From NCBI RefSeq assembly GCF_014656435.1, contig NZ_BNCK01000005.1, positions 342,071-406,070 of the forward strand: DNA of 64,000 nucleotides. Direction: 5' to 3'. Of this stretch, positions 45,301 through 54,763 are shown piece after piece; position 1 is the first letter of the stretch, and every line of letters starts with the position of its first letter. Origin of the DNA: Thalassotalea marina (GTDB lineage Bacteria; Pseudomonadota; Gammaproteobacteria; Enterobacterales; Alteromonadaceae). The notes under the pieces are model-generated. The model saw only the letters and a program-made list of their open reading frames with translations, was not told where the DNA came from and did not search any database. The position numbers were made by a program, and so were the translations under genes.

Positions 45301-46650
45301 TTTATCTATAGTAAAAAAAGCAGGCATTAAAAACCTAGTTTTATCCTCATCAAAAAGCTGCCAGTACAGCTCAGGAAAGTCTAATTCAAAGTATTCCATT
45401 TTGCTGCGCATAGAAATCGGCTTGTAAGCTTGAAGGCCTTTGGAGACTGATTGCCTGTTACAGGTGTTGGTACGAAAAAGACCAACAGCAGCTTGATAAT
45501 TTGCAGGGGTACCTATTTCAATACCATCAGGCGTTTCAACATAAACGGGTGTTGACGGTAAGATTTTATCCCGCCAAGGAACATTTGCAAGTATACGCTC
45601 CCGCCTCTGAGTTTTCTCAAGCGCGGTTAATTGCTTTATGTTTAGTACCGCAACGTTATGAGAAAAGTGGGTTTGTTCGCTGGCACATTTTGCGTGATTT
45701 AACGGCAAGGGGTACTCGTCAACAAAACCTAGAATGTGTGCTAATTCATGATAAAACACATCTATACCATCATGTTGGTCCAAATAAAGAACACCGTTAT
45801 TAACGTTTGCTCCTCCCTGAGGAACCATCACTAACAGGTATCGGCTAGAGCCTGTTTGCAACTGGGTATTTAACACATTAACACGGCAATCAATCCTATT
45901 ACTGATGTCGTGCTGACAGTGTAGTTGTTCAAGCGGTAGATATTTAGCAGGGTTAAAACAAACATACTGGCCAAATCGGCTGTGTTTTGTTTGTTCGATA
46001 AACTGGTTAATTCGCAAAATACTGGTAAAATTTGTCACGACAGGGAAAAAGCTAATATCACATTTTTCAACTGGGTTTAACTTATCGGAAAATATCGATA
46101 CTTTTGCAAGCTCAGTTAATATGTTTGATTTAGGAGCCAAGGCTTGCAACTGCTTTTTAGCCTCAAAATAAGCTTCTTTATCTCCTTGTAACAACGCCAG
46201 CTCAATTAACAAATTGTATGCTTGCGCCTCTTCACTCAGAAAATCACGGTCAAGAAGTTGTTTAGCGAGTACGAGTTTTTGTTCTTTAATTAACGTTTTA
46301 ATACGAAGTAAACTTGCTTCAGTATGCTTGAGTTCACTTGCTTTTTTTAACCATAACTTTTGCTGTACAGTGCGACCTAAATCGTCAAAATAATTGGCCA
46401 ATTCAAAGGCGAGTATTGCATCACTATTGGCTAAATAAGTGGTTGATGTTAGCCATCTAATACTGCCTTGTGTTGAAGTGTTGCGAATGAAATGATGATA
46501 CCCATTCAAATGAAAACGCTTTGCTAAAGGAAGTGCTATTCGAGCAGTAACATCATGCTTTAATAGGAAGGACAAAATGTCAGTATGGTGAGTAAACACC
46601 GTAACGATGAAGGAGATCGCGATAACAATACCAACTAAAATCCCCTTCAT
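45286..46650 (-). CDS. Membrane-anchored zinc metallopeptidase-like protein (HExxH...DEY)
   Basis: An N-terminal signal anchor (about residues 3-20) is followed by helical TPR-like repeats (about 60-190) and a C-terminal peptidase-like domain. The motif HELAHILGFVDEY places His301, Glu302 and His305 as zinc ligands/base and Asp311-Glu312-Tyr after a glycine, the HExxHxxGxxDEY pattern of M64/M6-type metallopeptidases. Several cysteines in this domain suggest disulfides. It should act in the periplasm, tethered to the inner membrane. It starts 12 bases after the nlpI stop, so it is in the same operon as the NlpI protease adaptor. Confidence 0.7.
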   Translation of the reverse strand: MKGILVGIVIAISFIVTVFTHHTDILSFLLKHDVTARIALPLAKRFHLNGYHHFIRNTSTQGSIRWLTSTTYLANSDAILAFELANYFDDLGRTVQQKLWLKKASELKHTEASLLRIKTLIKEQKLVLAKQLLDRDFLSEEAQAYNLLIELALLQGDKEAYFEAKKQLQALAPKSNILTELAKVSIFSDKLNPVEKCDISFFPVVTNFTSILRINQFIEQTKHSRFGQYVCFNPAKYLPLEQLHCQHDISNRIDCRVNVLNTQLQTGSSRYLLVMVPQGGANVNNGVLYLDQHDGIDVFYHELAHILGFVDEYPLPLNHAKCASEQTHFSHNVAVLNIKQLTALEKTQRRERILANVPWRDKILPSTPVYVETPDGIEIGTPANYQAAVGLFRTNTCNRQSVSKGLQAYKPISMRSKMEYFELDFPELYWQLFDEDKTRFLMPAFFTIDKFAAP

Positions 46651-46662
46651 GAGTACTTACAT

Positions 46663-47547
46663 TTATTCAGACAAACTAACAACTGGATTTCTGATAAGTT
46701 CCAGTTCAAGCTTTGCATATCTATGCTCTACAAACTCATAAACGTTAGTACTTAATGCTAATTTATAGAAGTTTGCCGCTGCGCGCTTTTTACCTTGCAT
46801 TAAATTTAGCTTACCTAAATAAAAGTATGCTTCGCATAACCTTTCACTAAACTCTTTGTTTGAAGATATATTCTCAGTAACCTTCTTCAAGAACTGTGCT
46901 TGTGTTAGTTTACCGGCATAAAGGCTTACAATGTTTTTACCCCAGGCACTTGGCGAGATAGCATCTGCTCGTTGTTTCAAGTTTTCTAACGCTGTTAACT
47001 CATCAACTTTACGTTCAACAATATAAAGCCACAACAATCTGTAAGGATCTGCACTATTTTGCTGATAAAACAAAGTAAGATCGTCGACAGCTAGCGCTGA
47101 CCTATCACCGTAATATAAGGCAATTCCACGATTTAGATATGCATATTCATGCTCCGGCGAAAGCTCTATTGCCGAATCAAACGCTTCATAAGCCTGATCA
47201 AATTCTTGCAGTTGTGTGTAATGAATACCTAAAAAATTATACGCTTCAACTAGATCAGGTTTTAATCTTAAGGCTCGATTAAAATCTAGACGAGCCATAG
47301 AGCGCAATCCAACGCTGTCATAAATAACACCTCTGTCATACAACAGCTGTGCGCGTTGCTCATCAGTCACTTCAGCTCGTTGAATAACGTCAGTTAATCG
47401 AACAAGTGCTATTTCACTCTTATAGTTAACAGGAAGTGGCTCTGCAATAACTAATTGATCAATTACAGAAGATGATTGTTGTGATGTTGTTGCACATCCT
47501 TGCGTTAATAGTACCGTTGCAACTAGGGCACCCATTAATTTTTTCAC
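46663..47547 (-). CDS. nlpI: Outer-membrane lipoprotein NlpI (TPR)
   Basis: The lipobox LTQGC (Cys18) is followed by TPR repeats (LYDRGVIYDSVGLRSMARLD, AYNFLGIHYTQLQEFDQAYE, AYLNRGIALYYGDRSALAVD). The 294-residue length matches E. coli NlpI, which binds the Prc protease and peptidoglycan endopeptidases and controls turnover of murein hydrolases. Start is GTG. As in E. coli it lies downstream of pnp, but a strong terminator separates them here. Confidence 0.92.
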   Translation of the reverse strand: MKKLMGALVATVLLTQGCATTSQQSSSVIDQLVIAEPLPVNYKSEIALVRLTDVIQRAEVTDEQRAQLLYDRGVIYDSVGLRSMARLDFNRALRLKPDLVEAYNFLGIHYTQLQEFDQAYEAFDSAIELSPEHEYAYLNRGIALYYGDRSALAVDDLTLFYQQNSADPYRLLWLYIVERKVDELTALENLKQRADAISPSAWGKNIVSLYAGKLTQAQFLKKVTENISSNKEFSERLCEAYFYLGKLNLMQGKKRAAANFYKLALSTNVYEFVEHRYAKLELELIRNPVVSLSE

Positions 47548-47689
47548 TAAACTCTGCCTTTTATTTGATTCTCTTCGATTATAACCTAGCCACTATTGAA
47601 TGCGAGACCTTAACCCTATTGAACATGGTTAATTATTTTACTCGAAAGCAAAACACAAATAGTACTCGTATTTTTAAAATATATACGAG

Positions 47690-47718
47690 GAAAAAAAAGG
47701 AGCCGAAGCTCCTTTTAA
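47690..47718 (-). terminator. Rho-independent terminator after pnp
   Basis: On the minus strand AAAAGGAGC-TTCG-GCTCC is followed by eight Ts: a tight UUCG-type tetraloop hairpin 16 bases after the pnp stop. Confidence 0.92.
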
Positions 47719-47733
47719 TTAAACCCGATGGGC

Positions 47734-49872
47734 TTAGTCTTGTGCAGGTGCTTGCTCAGCTTCAGCAGCTGGTTCAACTGGCTTTTCGATACACTCTTTC
47801 ATGCTCAAGCGAACTCGACCTTGACGGTCAACTTCCAATACTTTAACAGTAACTTCTTGACCTTCAGAAAGTACATCAGTAACAGCATTTACACGCTCAT
47901 GAGCGATTTGAGAAATGTGTACTAAACCATCTTTTCCAGGTAATACGTTAACAAACGCACCAAAGTCTACGATACGAACGACTTTACCCGTGTATACTTT
48001 GCCTACTTCAATTTCAGCAGTTAAAGCTTCGATTCGTGCAATAGCGTCTTTAGCTGCATTGCCGTCAGTAGCGGCAATTTTTACTGTACCGTCATCTTCG
48101 ATTTCGATCGTAGTACCTGTTTCTTCAGTTAACTGACGAATAGTTGCACCACCTTTACCGATGACTTCACGGATCTTATCTGAATCGATCTTCATTGTAT
48201 GAATACGTGGAGCAAACTCAGAAATATCATCACGTGCAGCGTTAATCGCTTGGTCCATCACTGAAAGAATGTGAGTACGTGCTGCTTTCGCTTGGTTTAA
48301 AGCGATTTGCATGATTTCTTTAGTGATACCTTCAATTTTGATATCCATTTGTAGCGCTGTAACACCTTCAGTTGTACCCGCTACTTTAAAGTCCATATCA
48401 CCTAAGTGATCTTCATCACCTAGAATGTCAGAAAGAACAACAAAGTCGTCACCTTCTTTAACTAGACCCATTGCAATACCAGCTACAGAAGCTTTAATTG
48501 GTACACCCGCATCCATTAGCGCTAATGAAGTACCACAAACTGACGCCATTGAAGATGAACCATTTGATTCAGTGATTTCAGAAACCACGCGAACTGCATA
48601 TGGGAACTCTTCAGGAGAAGGCATAACAGCTAAAATACCACGCTTGGCTAAACGACCATGACCAATTTCACGACGCTTAGGCGAACCAACCATACCAGTT
48701 TCACCAACACAGTACGGAGGGAAGTTATAGTGAAGCATAAAGTTATCAACTTTTTCACCCATTAAGGTGTCTAAGCGTTGTGCATCACGTTGTGTACCTA
48801 GTGTAGCAGTTACAAGTGCTTGTGTTTCACCACGTGTAAATACCGCACTACCGTGTGTACGAGGTAATACACCAGTCATCACGTCAAGCGCACGAACCAT
48901 TTCTGGATCACGACCATCAATACGAGGTGAACCTTGAGTAATACGTCCACGAACAACTTTAGCTTCTAAGTCGTGGAAGATATTACGAGCTTCATTTTCG
49001 TTAAAACCTTCTTCGCCAGCAGCTTCAGTTAATTGCTCTAAAACAGCCGTACGAATTTCAGCAACGCGCTCATAGCGTTTTGCTTTTTCTGTAATTTGGT
49101 AAGCTTCGTTTAATTGCTCTTTAGCAAGTTCAACAATTTTAGCTTCTAATTCAGCGTCAACTGCTGGTGCTACCCATTCCCATGCAGGTGTTGCAACTTC
49201 AGCCGCAAATTCGTTAATTGCTTGAATTGCAGTTTGCATTTGCTCATGGCCGTAAACCACAGCACCTAACATCACCTCTTCAGAAAGCACTTGAGCTTCT
49301 GATTCAACCATTAATACTGCTGATTCTGTACCAGCAACAACTAGGTCTAATTGACTTGCAGGTAATTCTGATTGTAATGGGTTAAGTAAATATTTACCGT
49401 CTGTGTAACCCACGCGAGCTGCACCAATTGGGCCACTGAATGGGATGCCAGAGATTGCTAACGCAGCTGAAGTACCTAACATAGAAATAATGTCAGGTGC
49501 GATTTCTGGGTTTGCTGAAACTACTGTGATAATTACTTGAACTTCGTTAGTGAAGCCTTCAGGGAATAGAGGACGAATTGGACGGTCAATTAAACGTGCA
49601 ATTAGTGTCTCTTCTTCAGAAGGACGACCTTCACGTTTGAAAAAGCCACCAGGGATCTTACCAGCAGCATATGTACGCTCTTGGTAGTTTACTGTTAATG
49701 GAAAGAAGTCTTGACCTTCTTTTGCTTCTTTTTTACCAACCACAGAGACTAATACAGAAGTATCGTCCATGCTTGCCATAACAGCAGCAGTTGCTTGACG
49801 CGCAATAGCACCAGTTTCCAGCGTGACCGTGTGTTGGCCAAACTGGAACGATTTTGTTACTGGATTGAACAT
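47734..49872 (-). CDS. pnp: Polyribonucleotide nucleotidyltransferase (PNPase)
   Basis: The 712-residue phosphorolytic 3'-5' exoribonuclease of the degradosome. Two RNase PH domains are seen (about 5-140 and 310-540), the second containing [22 protein letters not shown] with the catalytic region. Then come KH ([20 protein letters not shown]) and S1 ([20 protein letters not shown]) RNA-binding domains. ATG 49872 is chosen: AAGGA lies nine bases upstream, and MFNPVTKSF aligns with the E. coli start MLNPIVRKF; an ATG three codons earlier abuts AAGGA. No rpsO lies upstream. The leader contains a long duplex. Confidence 0.97.
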   Translation of the reverse strand: MFNPVTKSFQFGQHTVTLETGAIARQATAAVMASMDDTSVLVSVVGKKEAKEGQDFFPLTVNYQERTYAAGKIPGGFFKREGRPSEEETLIARLIDRPIRPLFPEGFTNEVQVIITVVSANPEIAPDIISMLGTSAALAISGIPFSGPIGAARVGYTDGKYLLNPLQSELPASQLDLVVAGTESAVLMVESEAQVLSEEVMLGAVVYGHEQMQTAIQAINEFAAEVATPAWEWVAPAVDAELEAKIVELAKEQLNEAYQITEKAKRYERVAEIRTAVLEQLTEAAGEEGFNENEARNIFHDLEAKVVRGRITQGSPRIDGRDPEMVRALDVMTGVLPRTHGSAVFTRGETQALVTATLGTQRDAQRLDTLMGEKVDNFMLHYNFPPYCVGETGMVGSPKRREIGHGRLAKRGILAVMPSPEEFPYAVRVVSEITESNGSSSMASVCGTSLALMDAGVPIKASVAGIAMGLVKEGDDFVVLSDILGDEDHLGDMDFKVAGTTEGVTALQMDIKIEGITKEIMQIALNQAKAARTHILSVMDQAINAARDDISEFAPRIHTMKIDSDKIREVIGKGGATIRQLTEETGTTIEIEDDGTVKIAATDGNAAKDAIARIEALTAEIEVGKVYTGKVVRIVDFGAFVNVLPGKDGLVHISQIAHERVNAVTDVLSEGQEVTVKVLEVDRQGRVRLSMKECIEKPVEPAAEAEQAPAQD

Positions 49873-49904
49873 TAATATCATTCCTTATTTTTGAACTTTT
49901 AACT

Positions 49905-49978
49905 ATCCAATCTGTACAATTGTTTATTTACTCTTAAAAAGGCTGTGCCAAGTAAACAAATAATTATACAGTTTGGAT
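49905..49978 (-). promoter_or_regulatory. Long stem-loop in the pnp leader (RNase III/PNPase autoregulation type)
   Basis: Arms 49905-49932 and 49951-49978 are 28 bases each and complementary at 24 positions; two of the four mismatches would be G-U pairs in the minus-strand transcript. The 18-base loop contains GGCTGTGCC. The stem ends 33 bases upstream of the pnp ATG. In E. coli the pnp leader forms a similar duplex that RNase III cuts and PNPase then degrades to repress itself. Confidence 0.75.
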
Positions 49979-50201
49979 TTCATACATTGCCAAAACATCT
50001 TGGCAGGCACATTATACTGAGTGAAACAGCTATTGCTAGGCCAAATCCGCATTTTCTTGTCTAAAAATAGCGTTAAGCCCCTTCTAATTTGCATTGATGT
50101 AGCCAATCGCCAAAACAGGTTATCGTGACAATTTAACTGTTAAAATTAACGACAATTTTTTATAGTCTGCGCCAAAGAACCAGTACACGACTCTAAAGAC
50201 T
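49979..50201. other. Intergenic region between pnp leader and site-2 protease gene
   Basis: Together with the pnp leader this gap spans about 330 bases. It must hold the divergent promoters. CAATTTTTTATAGT upstream of 50170 is a weak -10-like element for the plus-strand gene. No gene or other repeat seen. Confidence 0.3.
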
Positions 50202-51215
50202 ATGAAAAAACTTGCCTTTTCCTTTGCCAATAAACAATTTATCGTTTTCTTAAACGATACTGACATTGTACAAGTTTACTGCGATCAACAGGCTATTTCG
50301 TTGACTAACATTAGCGAAAATGTTCAACAATGCAATGTTGAAGACCAGATTATTCAGTTTGACACTAGTTTGATACCTCAGGGTTCTTTGGGCATAGCAA
50401 CAAACCAATCACCATTTGAATTTGCACAAATTCCTGAATTACAGCCAGAAAAAAAAGGCGGTATTCTTGGGTTGGCCGCTCTTGGTTTAAAACTGTTTAA
50501 AAGTGCCAAAGTGGTAAAGGCTGCGTTAGCTGGCGCTTCCGTTGCAGGCTATGCTTGGTTGTTCTCATTTGAGTTCGCGTTAATGTTAATTGCTTGTTTA
50601 GTGGTTCATGAATATGGTCATGTAAGAGCAATGCAGTATTTTGGCATTAAAACAAAGGGCATTTATTTAATCCCCTTTGTTGGTGGTTTAGCAGTTAGCG
50701 ATGAAAAAATAACAACCCGTTGGCAAGACGTCGTAATATCATTAATGGGCCCTGCTTACGGCTTAATCACCTCTATTTTGGGCGTCGTATTGTATTACGC
50801 TACCGATATGGAAATTTTTGCAGGTGTCGCCGTATTAAGCGCTTTACTAAATCTATTTAACTTATTACCAATATTGCCACTTGATGGTGGCCATGTGTTA
50901 AAAAGTATTAGTTTCTCTATGCGTTCTTGGATTGGTTTATTGGCTTGTTTAGCCGGCGTAATGTTAGGACTTTGGGTAAGTTATACCTTTGGGTTGATGC
51001 TGCTGGTCTTTTTTATTTTTATTGGTAGCTTAGAGATTATTTTTGAGTGGCGAAGTCGACATCAATCACATTTAATTCCGCTAGATAGGTATGGTCAGAT
51101 ATTTTCTGCAGTAATGTATGTATTGGTTGTTGCAGGTCATATAGCTGTGATGATGCTTTTTGCCGACTCAGACAACCCTATTTTAAGCTTACCTATGAAG
51201 ATCCTATCAAGTTAA
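50202..51215 (+). CDS. M50-family site-2 protease
   Basis: The 337-residue membrane protein has the intramembrane zinc-protease motifs His136-Glu-x-x-His140 (VVHEYGH) and Asp228 in LLPILPLDGGH, with at least five hydrophobic segments after residue 110. The first 85 residues are soluble and unlike RseP; no PDZ domain is present. It belongs to the SpoIVFB/Rv-type minimal S2P group. The substrate is unknown and no sigma or anti-sigma gene is adjacent. Confidence 0.88.
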   Translation: MKKLAFSFANKQFIVFLNDTDIVQVYCDQQAISLTNISENVQQCNVEDQIIQFDTSLIPQGSLGIATNQSPFEFAQIPELQPEKKGGILGLAALGLKLFKSAKVVKAALAGASVAGYAWLFSFEFALMLIACLVVHEYGHVRAMQYFGIKTKGIYLIPFVGGLAVSDEKITTRWQDVVISLMGPAYGLITSILGVVLYYATDMEIFAGVAVLSALLNLFNLLPILPLDGGHVLKSISFSMRSWIGLLACLAGVMLGLWVSYTFGLMLLVFFIFIGSLEIIFEWRSRHQSHLIPLDRYGQIFSAVMYVLVVAGHIAVMMLFADSDNPILSLPMKILSS

Positions 51216-51222
51216 AATCAAT

Positions 51223-51250
51223 AAAAGAGCCAGTTACACTGGCTCTTTTT
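51223..51250. terminator. Bidirectional terminator
   Basis: AAAAGAGCCAGT and ACTGGCTCTTTTT form a 12-base-pair stem with a three-base loop between the convergent S2P and Hsp70 genes. Confidence 0.9.
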
Positions 51251-51269
51251 AGTTATGAATACCTATTTA

Positions 51270-52628
51270 TTACTTAAAGATTCGATCTGACCAACGCGTC
51301 AATCCGGCAGTAACACTACCAAAATGATCACCCACAACAACATCGATGCCACCAAATTCTTTTTTAATAAATTCACTTATAACTGGAGATTTTGCCGTAC
51401 CACCAGTAACAAAAACGACATCAGGCTTACACCCAGCTTGCACAACGGCTTCATGCATTAAACTTGCTATAGCTTGTAACTCTTTATTCGAAGCCTCAGC
51501 AAAATCCTCTCTCGAAATCAATTGACTAATTTCAGCGCCTAAAAAGCTCAAGTCAACTAAGTGTTCATTGGTTTCAGATAAAGCAACTTTTGCTCTTTCT
51601 GCACTATTGACCAACTGATAACTTTGTTTGTTTTTGAATAGCTGTATTAGCCTTGCAACTAATTCTGGTTGCAAGGCATCTTGCTGTAATGTTTGTAAAA
51701 ATCTACCGTTAGCAGCACTATAAAACGCAGTTTGTTCATTGATATTATTTATCGCCACCGCCTGCCAATAGCTGTTAGTTGGCATGGGTTTGCCCGTTTT
51801 TAACAAACTAGCGGATCCTAAATTAGGCATTAGGCCGCGAAAAGCCAACTGTATGTCAAAGTCATTTCCACCTACTCGCTCACCACTATGCGCTAAAAGT
51901 TCATCACTTCTATCGACTTTGTTGATAAATGATGGTCCCATCAAGATCATTGAACAATCCGTCGTACCACCGCCAATATCAACAACTAAAACACGGGTAT
52001 CTTGTTGTAACGACGCCTCGTATTCCAACCCAGCAGCAACAGGTTCAAATTGAAACTCTACATCTTTAAAGCCAATTCGTTTAGCAGCATTGCTAAGAAT
52101 ATTAATCGCTTGATGATTGCTTTCTTCGCCGTTAAGGCCCTGGAAATTAATGGGGCGACCAATCACCGCTTGAGTCATTTCTTTACCTAATGACAGCTCA
52201 GCCTGCTGTTTTACATGAGACATCATGGATGCGACGATATCTTCGAATAAATCAAATTGAGGCTGCTTTAAACCGCTAGCACCTAAAAAGGACTTTGGCG
52301 ATTTAATATAATACCCTTCGTCCGGCTCAGCTAAGTAATTACTTAACGCATGTTGCCCAAACGACAAATCACTGTCGATACCGTCCAATGCAAGTTCACG
52401 CAACGCTGCTTGCCCTTTTTGTAACGGTAACATTCTTTGCTTTTTGTATTTTAACTGTTGGTCAGCTGTCAATTGGTTATGCAACCAATTGGCGATAACG
52501 TCGCGATCTGGCGCATATAAAGTCGAAGGCATTAATTGACCATGTTTGGGTAAGTTGAGCAATTGAGGTTGCCCATTTTTCATAACACCAACAGCACAGT
52601 TTGACGTGCCATAATCAAAACCAATCAT
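51270..52628 (-). CDS. yegD: Hsp70-family protein, YegD type
   Basis: The 452 residues cover only the actin-like ATPase part: phosphate-1 GFDYGTSNCAVGV (3-15), phosphate-2 VVDIGGGTTDCSMILMG, connect and adenosine motif VFVTGGTAKSPVI. The substrate-binding domain of DnaK is missing, as in E. coli YegD, about 450 residues long. Partner and client are unknown. Single gene, with a possible own promoter in the 215-base gap upstream. Confidence 0.88.
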   Translation of the reverse strand: MIGFDYGTSNCAVGVMKNGQPQLLNLPKHGQLMPSTLYAPDRDVIANWLHNQLTADQQLKYKKQRMLPLQKGQAALRELALDGIDSDLSFGQHALSNYLAEPDEGYYIKSPKSFLGASGLKQPQFDLFEDIVASMMSHVKQQAELSLGKEMTQAVIGRPINFQGLNGEESNHQAINILSNAAKRIGFKDVEFQFEPVAAGLEYEASLQQDTRVLVVDIGGGTTDCSMILMGPSFINKVDRSDELLAHSGERVGGNDFDIQLAFRGLMPNLGSASLLKTGKPMPTNSYWQAVAINNINEQTAFYSAANGRFLQTLQQDALQPELVARLIQLFKNKQSYQLVNSAERAKVALSETNEHLVDLSFLGAEISQLISREDFAEASNKELQAIASLMHEAVVQAGCKPDVVFVTGGTAKSPVISEFIKKEFGGIDVVVGDHFGSVTAGLTRWSDRIFK

Positions 52629-52798
52629 AAAATCCCCCCTACCACAAAAAAGCCGCGTAGCTTAAAGGTCATGATTTAGAAAGGCAAGTAAAACACAATT
52701 CAAATGGAATGTTGGAAAACCAAAGTGGCAGTTAAAGTAAACATGATCGCAATAGCTCAAAAGCACAAAAATAGTTTTTTAGCTTTGAACAAACTATA

Positions 52799-52828
52799 CA
52801 AAAAAGCCGGCTATCAAACCGGCTTTAT
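52799..52828 (-). terminator. Rho-independent terminator after ETF-QO gene
   Basis: On the minus strand AAAGCCGG and CCGGCTTT form a stem with an eight-base loop followed by TTTTTTGT, 16 bases after the stop. Confidence 0.85.
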
Positions 52829-52843
52829 CAACTACATAATAAC

Positions 52844-54493
52844 CTACATATTGGGATAATTAGGTCCACCAGCACCTTCAGGTGTCACCCAAGTTATGTT
52901 TTGACTTGGATCTTTGATGTCACAAGTTTTGCAATGTACGCAGTTTTGCGCATTAATAATAAACTTGTCGCCCTCTTCTGTTTTTTCAACTTCGTAAACC
53001 CCAGCAGGACAATATCTTTGTGCAGGTTCAGCAAACTTAGGTAAGTTAACTGAAATAGGGATATTTTGGTCAGCAAGTTTTAAGTGACACGGTTGTTCTT
53101 CTTCGTGGTTTGTGTTCGATAAAAACACTGATGACAGTTTATCAAAACTTAATTTGTTATCAGGTTTTGGATAATTTATCACTGCACATTCTGATGCGGG
53201 TTTAAGCTGAGCATGGTCAAAACTGTCGTCTTTAAAGTTAACTGGAAATTTACCACCAAAGAAATTTTGATCCATAGTATTAAATGCGCCGCCCCAAAAT
53301 GTACCTAATTTGTGCATTGCTGGCCCAAAATTTCTCGTGTTATACAGTTCATCATACAACCAAGAGTTTTGGAACTTTTCGGTAAATGCCGTTAAATCGT
53401 TTCCACCTTCATCACCAGATACTAACGCTTCAACAATTGTTTCTGCCGCTAACATACCAGTTTTCATCGCTGTATGGTTACCTTTGATTTTGGCAAAGTT
53501 AATCGTACCAGCATCACAACCAACTAATAATGCACCCGGCATGGTCATTTTAGGTAATGAATTAAATCCGCCTTTTGCAAGTGCTCTTGCACCGTATGAT
53601 ACACGTTTGCCGCCCTCAAGGTATTGTGCAATCTTGGGGTGATGTTTATAACGTTGGAATTCGTCAAATGGGCTTAAATGTGGATTGCTATAGTTTAAAT
53701 CTATAATCATACCAACAAATACTTGATTGTTTTCCGCATGATACAGGTAACCACCGCCGCCTGTTTCTTTATCCAAAGGCCAACCTGCCGTATGGACAAC
53801 TAAACCTTCTTGATGTTTTTCAGGCGCTATGTCCCAAATTTCCTTGAATCCAATACCATAATGTTGAGGAGACTTGCCGTTGTCCAAAGCAAATTTAGCA
53901 ATAAGCTCTTTACCCAAATGACCTCTACAACCTTCAGCAAATACAGTATATTTTGCACGTAGTTCCATTCCTGGAACAAACGAATCTTTTGGGTTTCCTT
54001 CACGATCTAACCCCATATCGCCAGTAAGTACACCAGCAACACTTCCGTCTTCATTATAAATAACTTCTTGTGCGGGAAAGCCCGGAAAAACTTCTACTCC
54101 TAGGTTTTCAGCTTGCTCTGCCAACCAACGACACATATTCCCCATACTGGCAATATAGTTGCCCTCGTTGTGCATCGTTTTAGGAACACCGAACCCAGGT
54201 AATTTAATCGCACTTTCATCACCAGTAAAAAAGTAAATATCGTCACTAGTAACTGAAGTAGCTAGTGGGGCATTTTTTTCTTGCCAGTCTGGGAATAACT
54301 CGTTAAGAGCTCTTGGCTCAAATACAGCACCAGACAAAATATGCGCGCCAACTTCTGAGCCTTTCTCAACAACACATACCATTAACTCTTGTTCTTTTTC
54401 TTGTGCTAGTTGCATGATACGACATGCAGTTGATAGTCCTGCTGGTCCGGCACCAACAATAACGACATCAAATTCCATTGATTCGCGTTCCAT
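52844..54493 (-). CDS. Electron-transfer flavoprotein-ubiquinone oxidoreductase
   Basis: The 549-residue enzyme takes electrons from ETF (fatty acid and amino acid oxidation) to ubiquinone at the inner membrane. FAD-binding VVIVGAGPAGLSTACRI lies near the start; GCDAGTINFAKIKGNHTAMK closes the FAD domain. The C-terminal [4Fe-4S] site is CPAGVYEV plus NCVHCKTCDIKDP, and the end GAGGPNYP is typical. ATG 54493 follows GGGGGAAATT; the frame runs 12 codons further without a site. It is divergent from etfBA and shares PsrA-like boxes. Confidence 0.95.
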   Translation of the reverse strand: MERESMEFDVVIVGAGPAGLSTACRIMQLAQEKEQELMVCVVEKGSEVGAHILSGAVFEPRALNELFPDWQEKNAPLATSVTSDDIYFFTGDESAIKLPGFGVPKTMHNEGNYIASMGNMCRWLAEQAENLGVEVFPGFPAQEVIYNEDGSVAGVLTGDMGLDREGNPKDSFVPGMELRAKYTVFAEGCRGHLGKELIAKFALDNGKSPQHYGIGFKEIWDIAPEKHQEGLVVHTAGWPLDKETGGGGYLYHAENNQVFVGMIIDLNYSNPHLSPFDEFQRYKHHPKIAQYLEGGKRVSYGARALAKGGFNSLPKMTMPGALLVGCDAGTINFAKIKGNHTAMKTGMLAAETIVEALVSGDEGGNDLTAFTEKFQNSWLYDELYNTRNFGPAMHKLGTFWGGAFNTMDQNFFGGKFPVNFKDDSFDHAQLKPASECAVINYPKPDNKLSFDKLSSVFLSNTNHEEEQPCHLKLADQNIPISVNLPKFAEPAQRYCPAGVYEVEKTEEGDKFIINAQNCVHCKTCDIKDPSQNITWVTPEGAGGPNYPNM

Positions 54494-54526
54494 AATTTCC
54501 CCCAAAATTATTAACTGATTGATATT

Positions 54527-54559
54527 CAAACGCCCGTTTGATTTTCAAACACCTGTTTG
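54527..54559. promoter_or_regulatory. Two PsrA-type operators between etfQO and etfBA
   Basis: CAAACGCCCGTTTG (54527-54540) and CAAACACCTGTTTG (54546-54559) are each perfect palindromes with a CC centre, 19 bases centre to centre. They fit the PsrA consensus (AAAC-N4-GTTT with G/C flanks), the TetR-family repressor of fatty-acid oxidation genes. They lie 34 bases upstream of the ETF-QO start. Confidence 0.75.
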
Positions 54560-54763
54560 ATAACATCATACCTATAGAATTTTCGCCAGTAAATACTATG
54601 CTGTAAAAGACTATTTATTGGATCAAGATCAAATGCGCTTTTTGGCTACTTAAATTTACGTTGACGTTCACGTCATCCAAGAGTAGCCTTGAGCCAACAA
54701 AAAATGTCTAGTCAACCTTTAAGACTAGTCGGTAAATTACAACAAGCACAATTAGAGGCAACG

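Noticed and set aside
47472..47846. Open frame of 124 codons on the plus strand across the nlpI start and pnp end
   Set aside because: It lies over two well-supported minus-strand genes and a terminator and has no recognisable protein features.
49924..50106. Minus-strand frame of 60 codons upstream of pnp
   Set aside because: It runs through the leader hairpin, lacks a ribosome binding site and resembles no protein.
52640..52670. Possible second terminator near AAAAAAGCCGCG upstream of the Hsp70 gene
   Set aside because: The matching downstream arm is too short for a stable stem.
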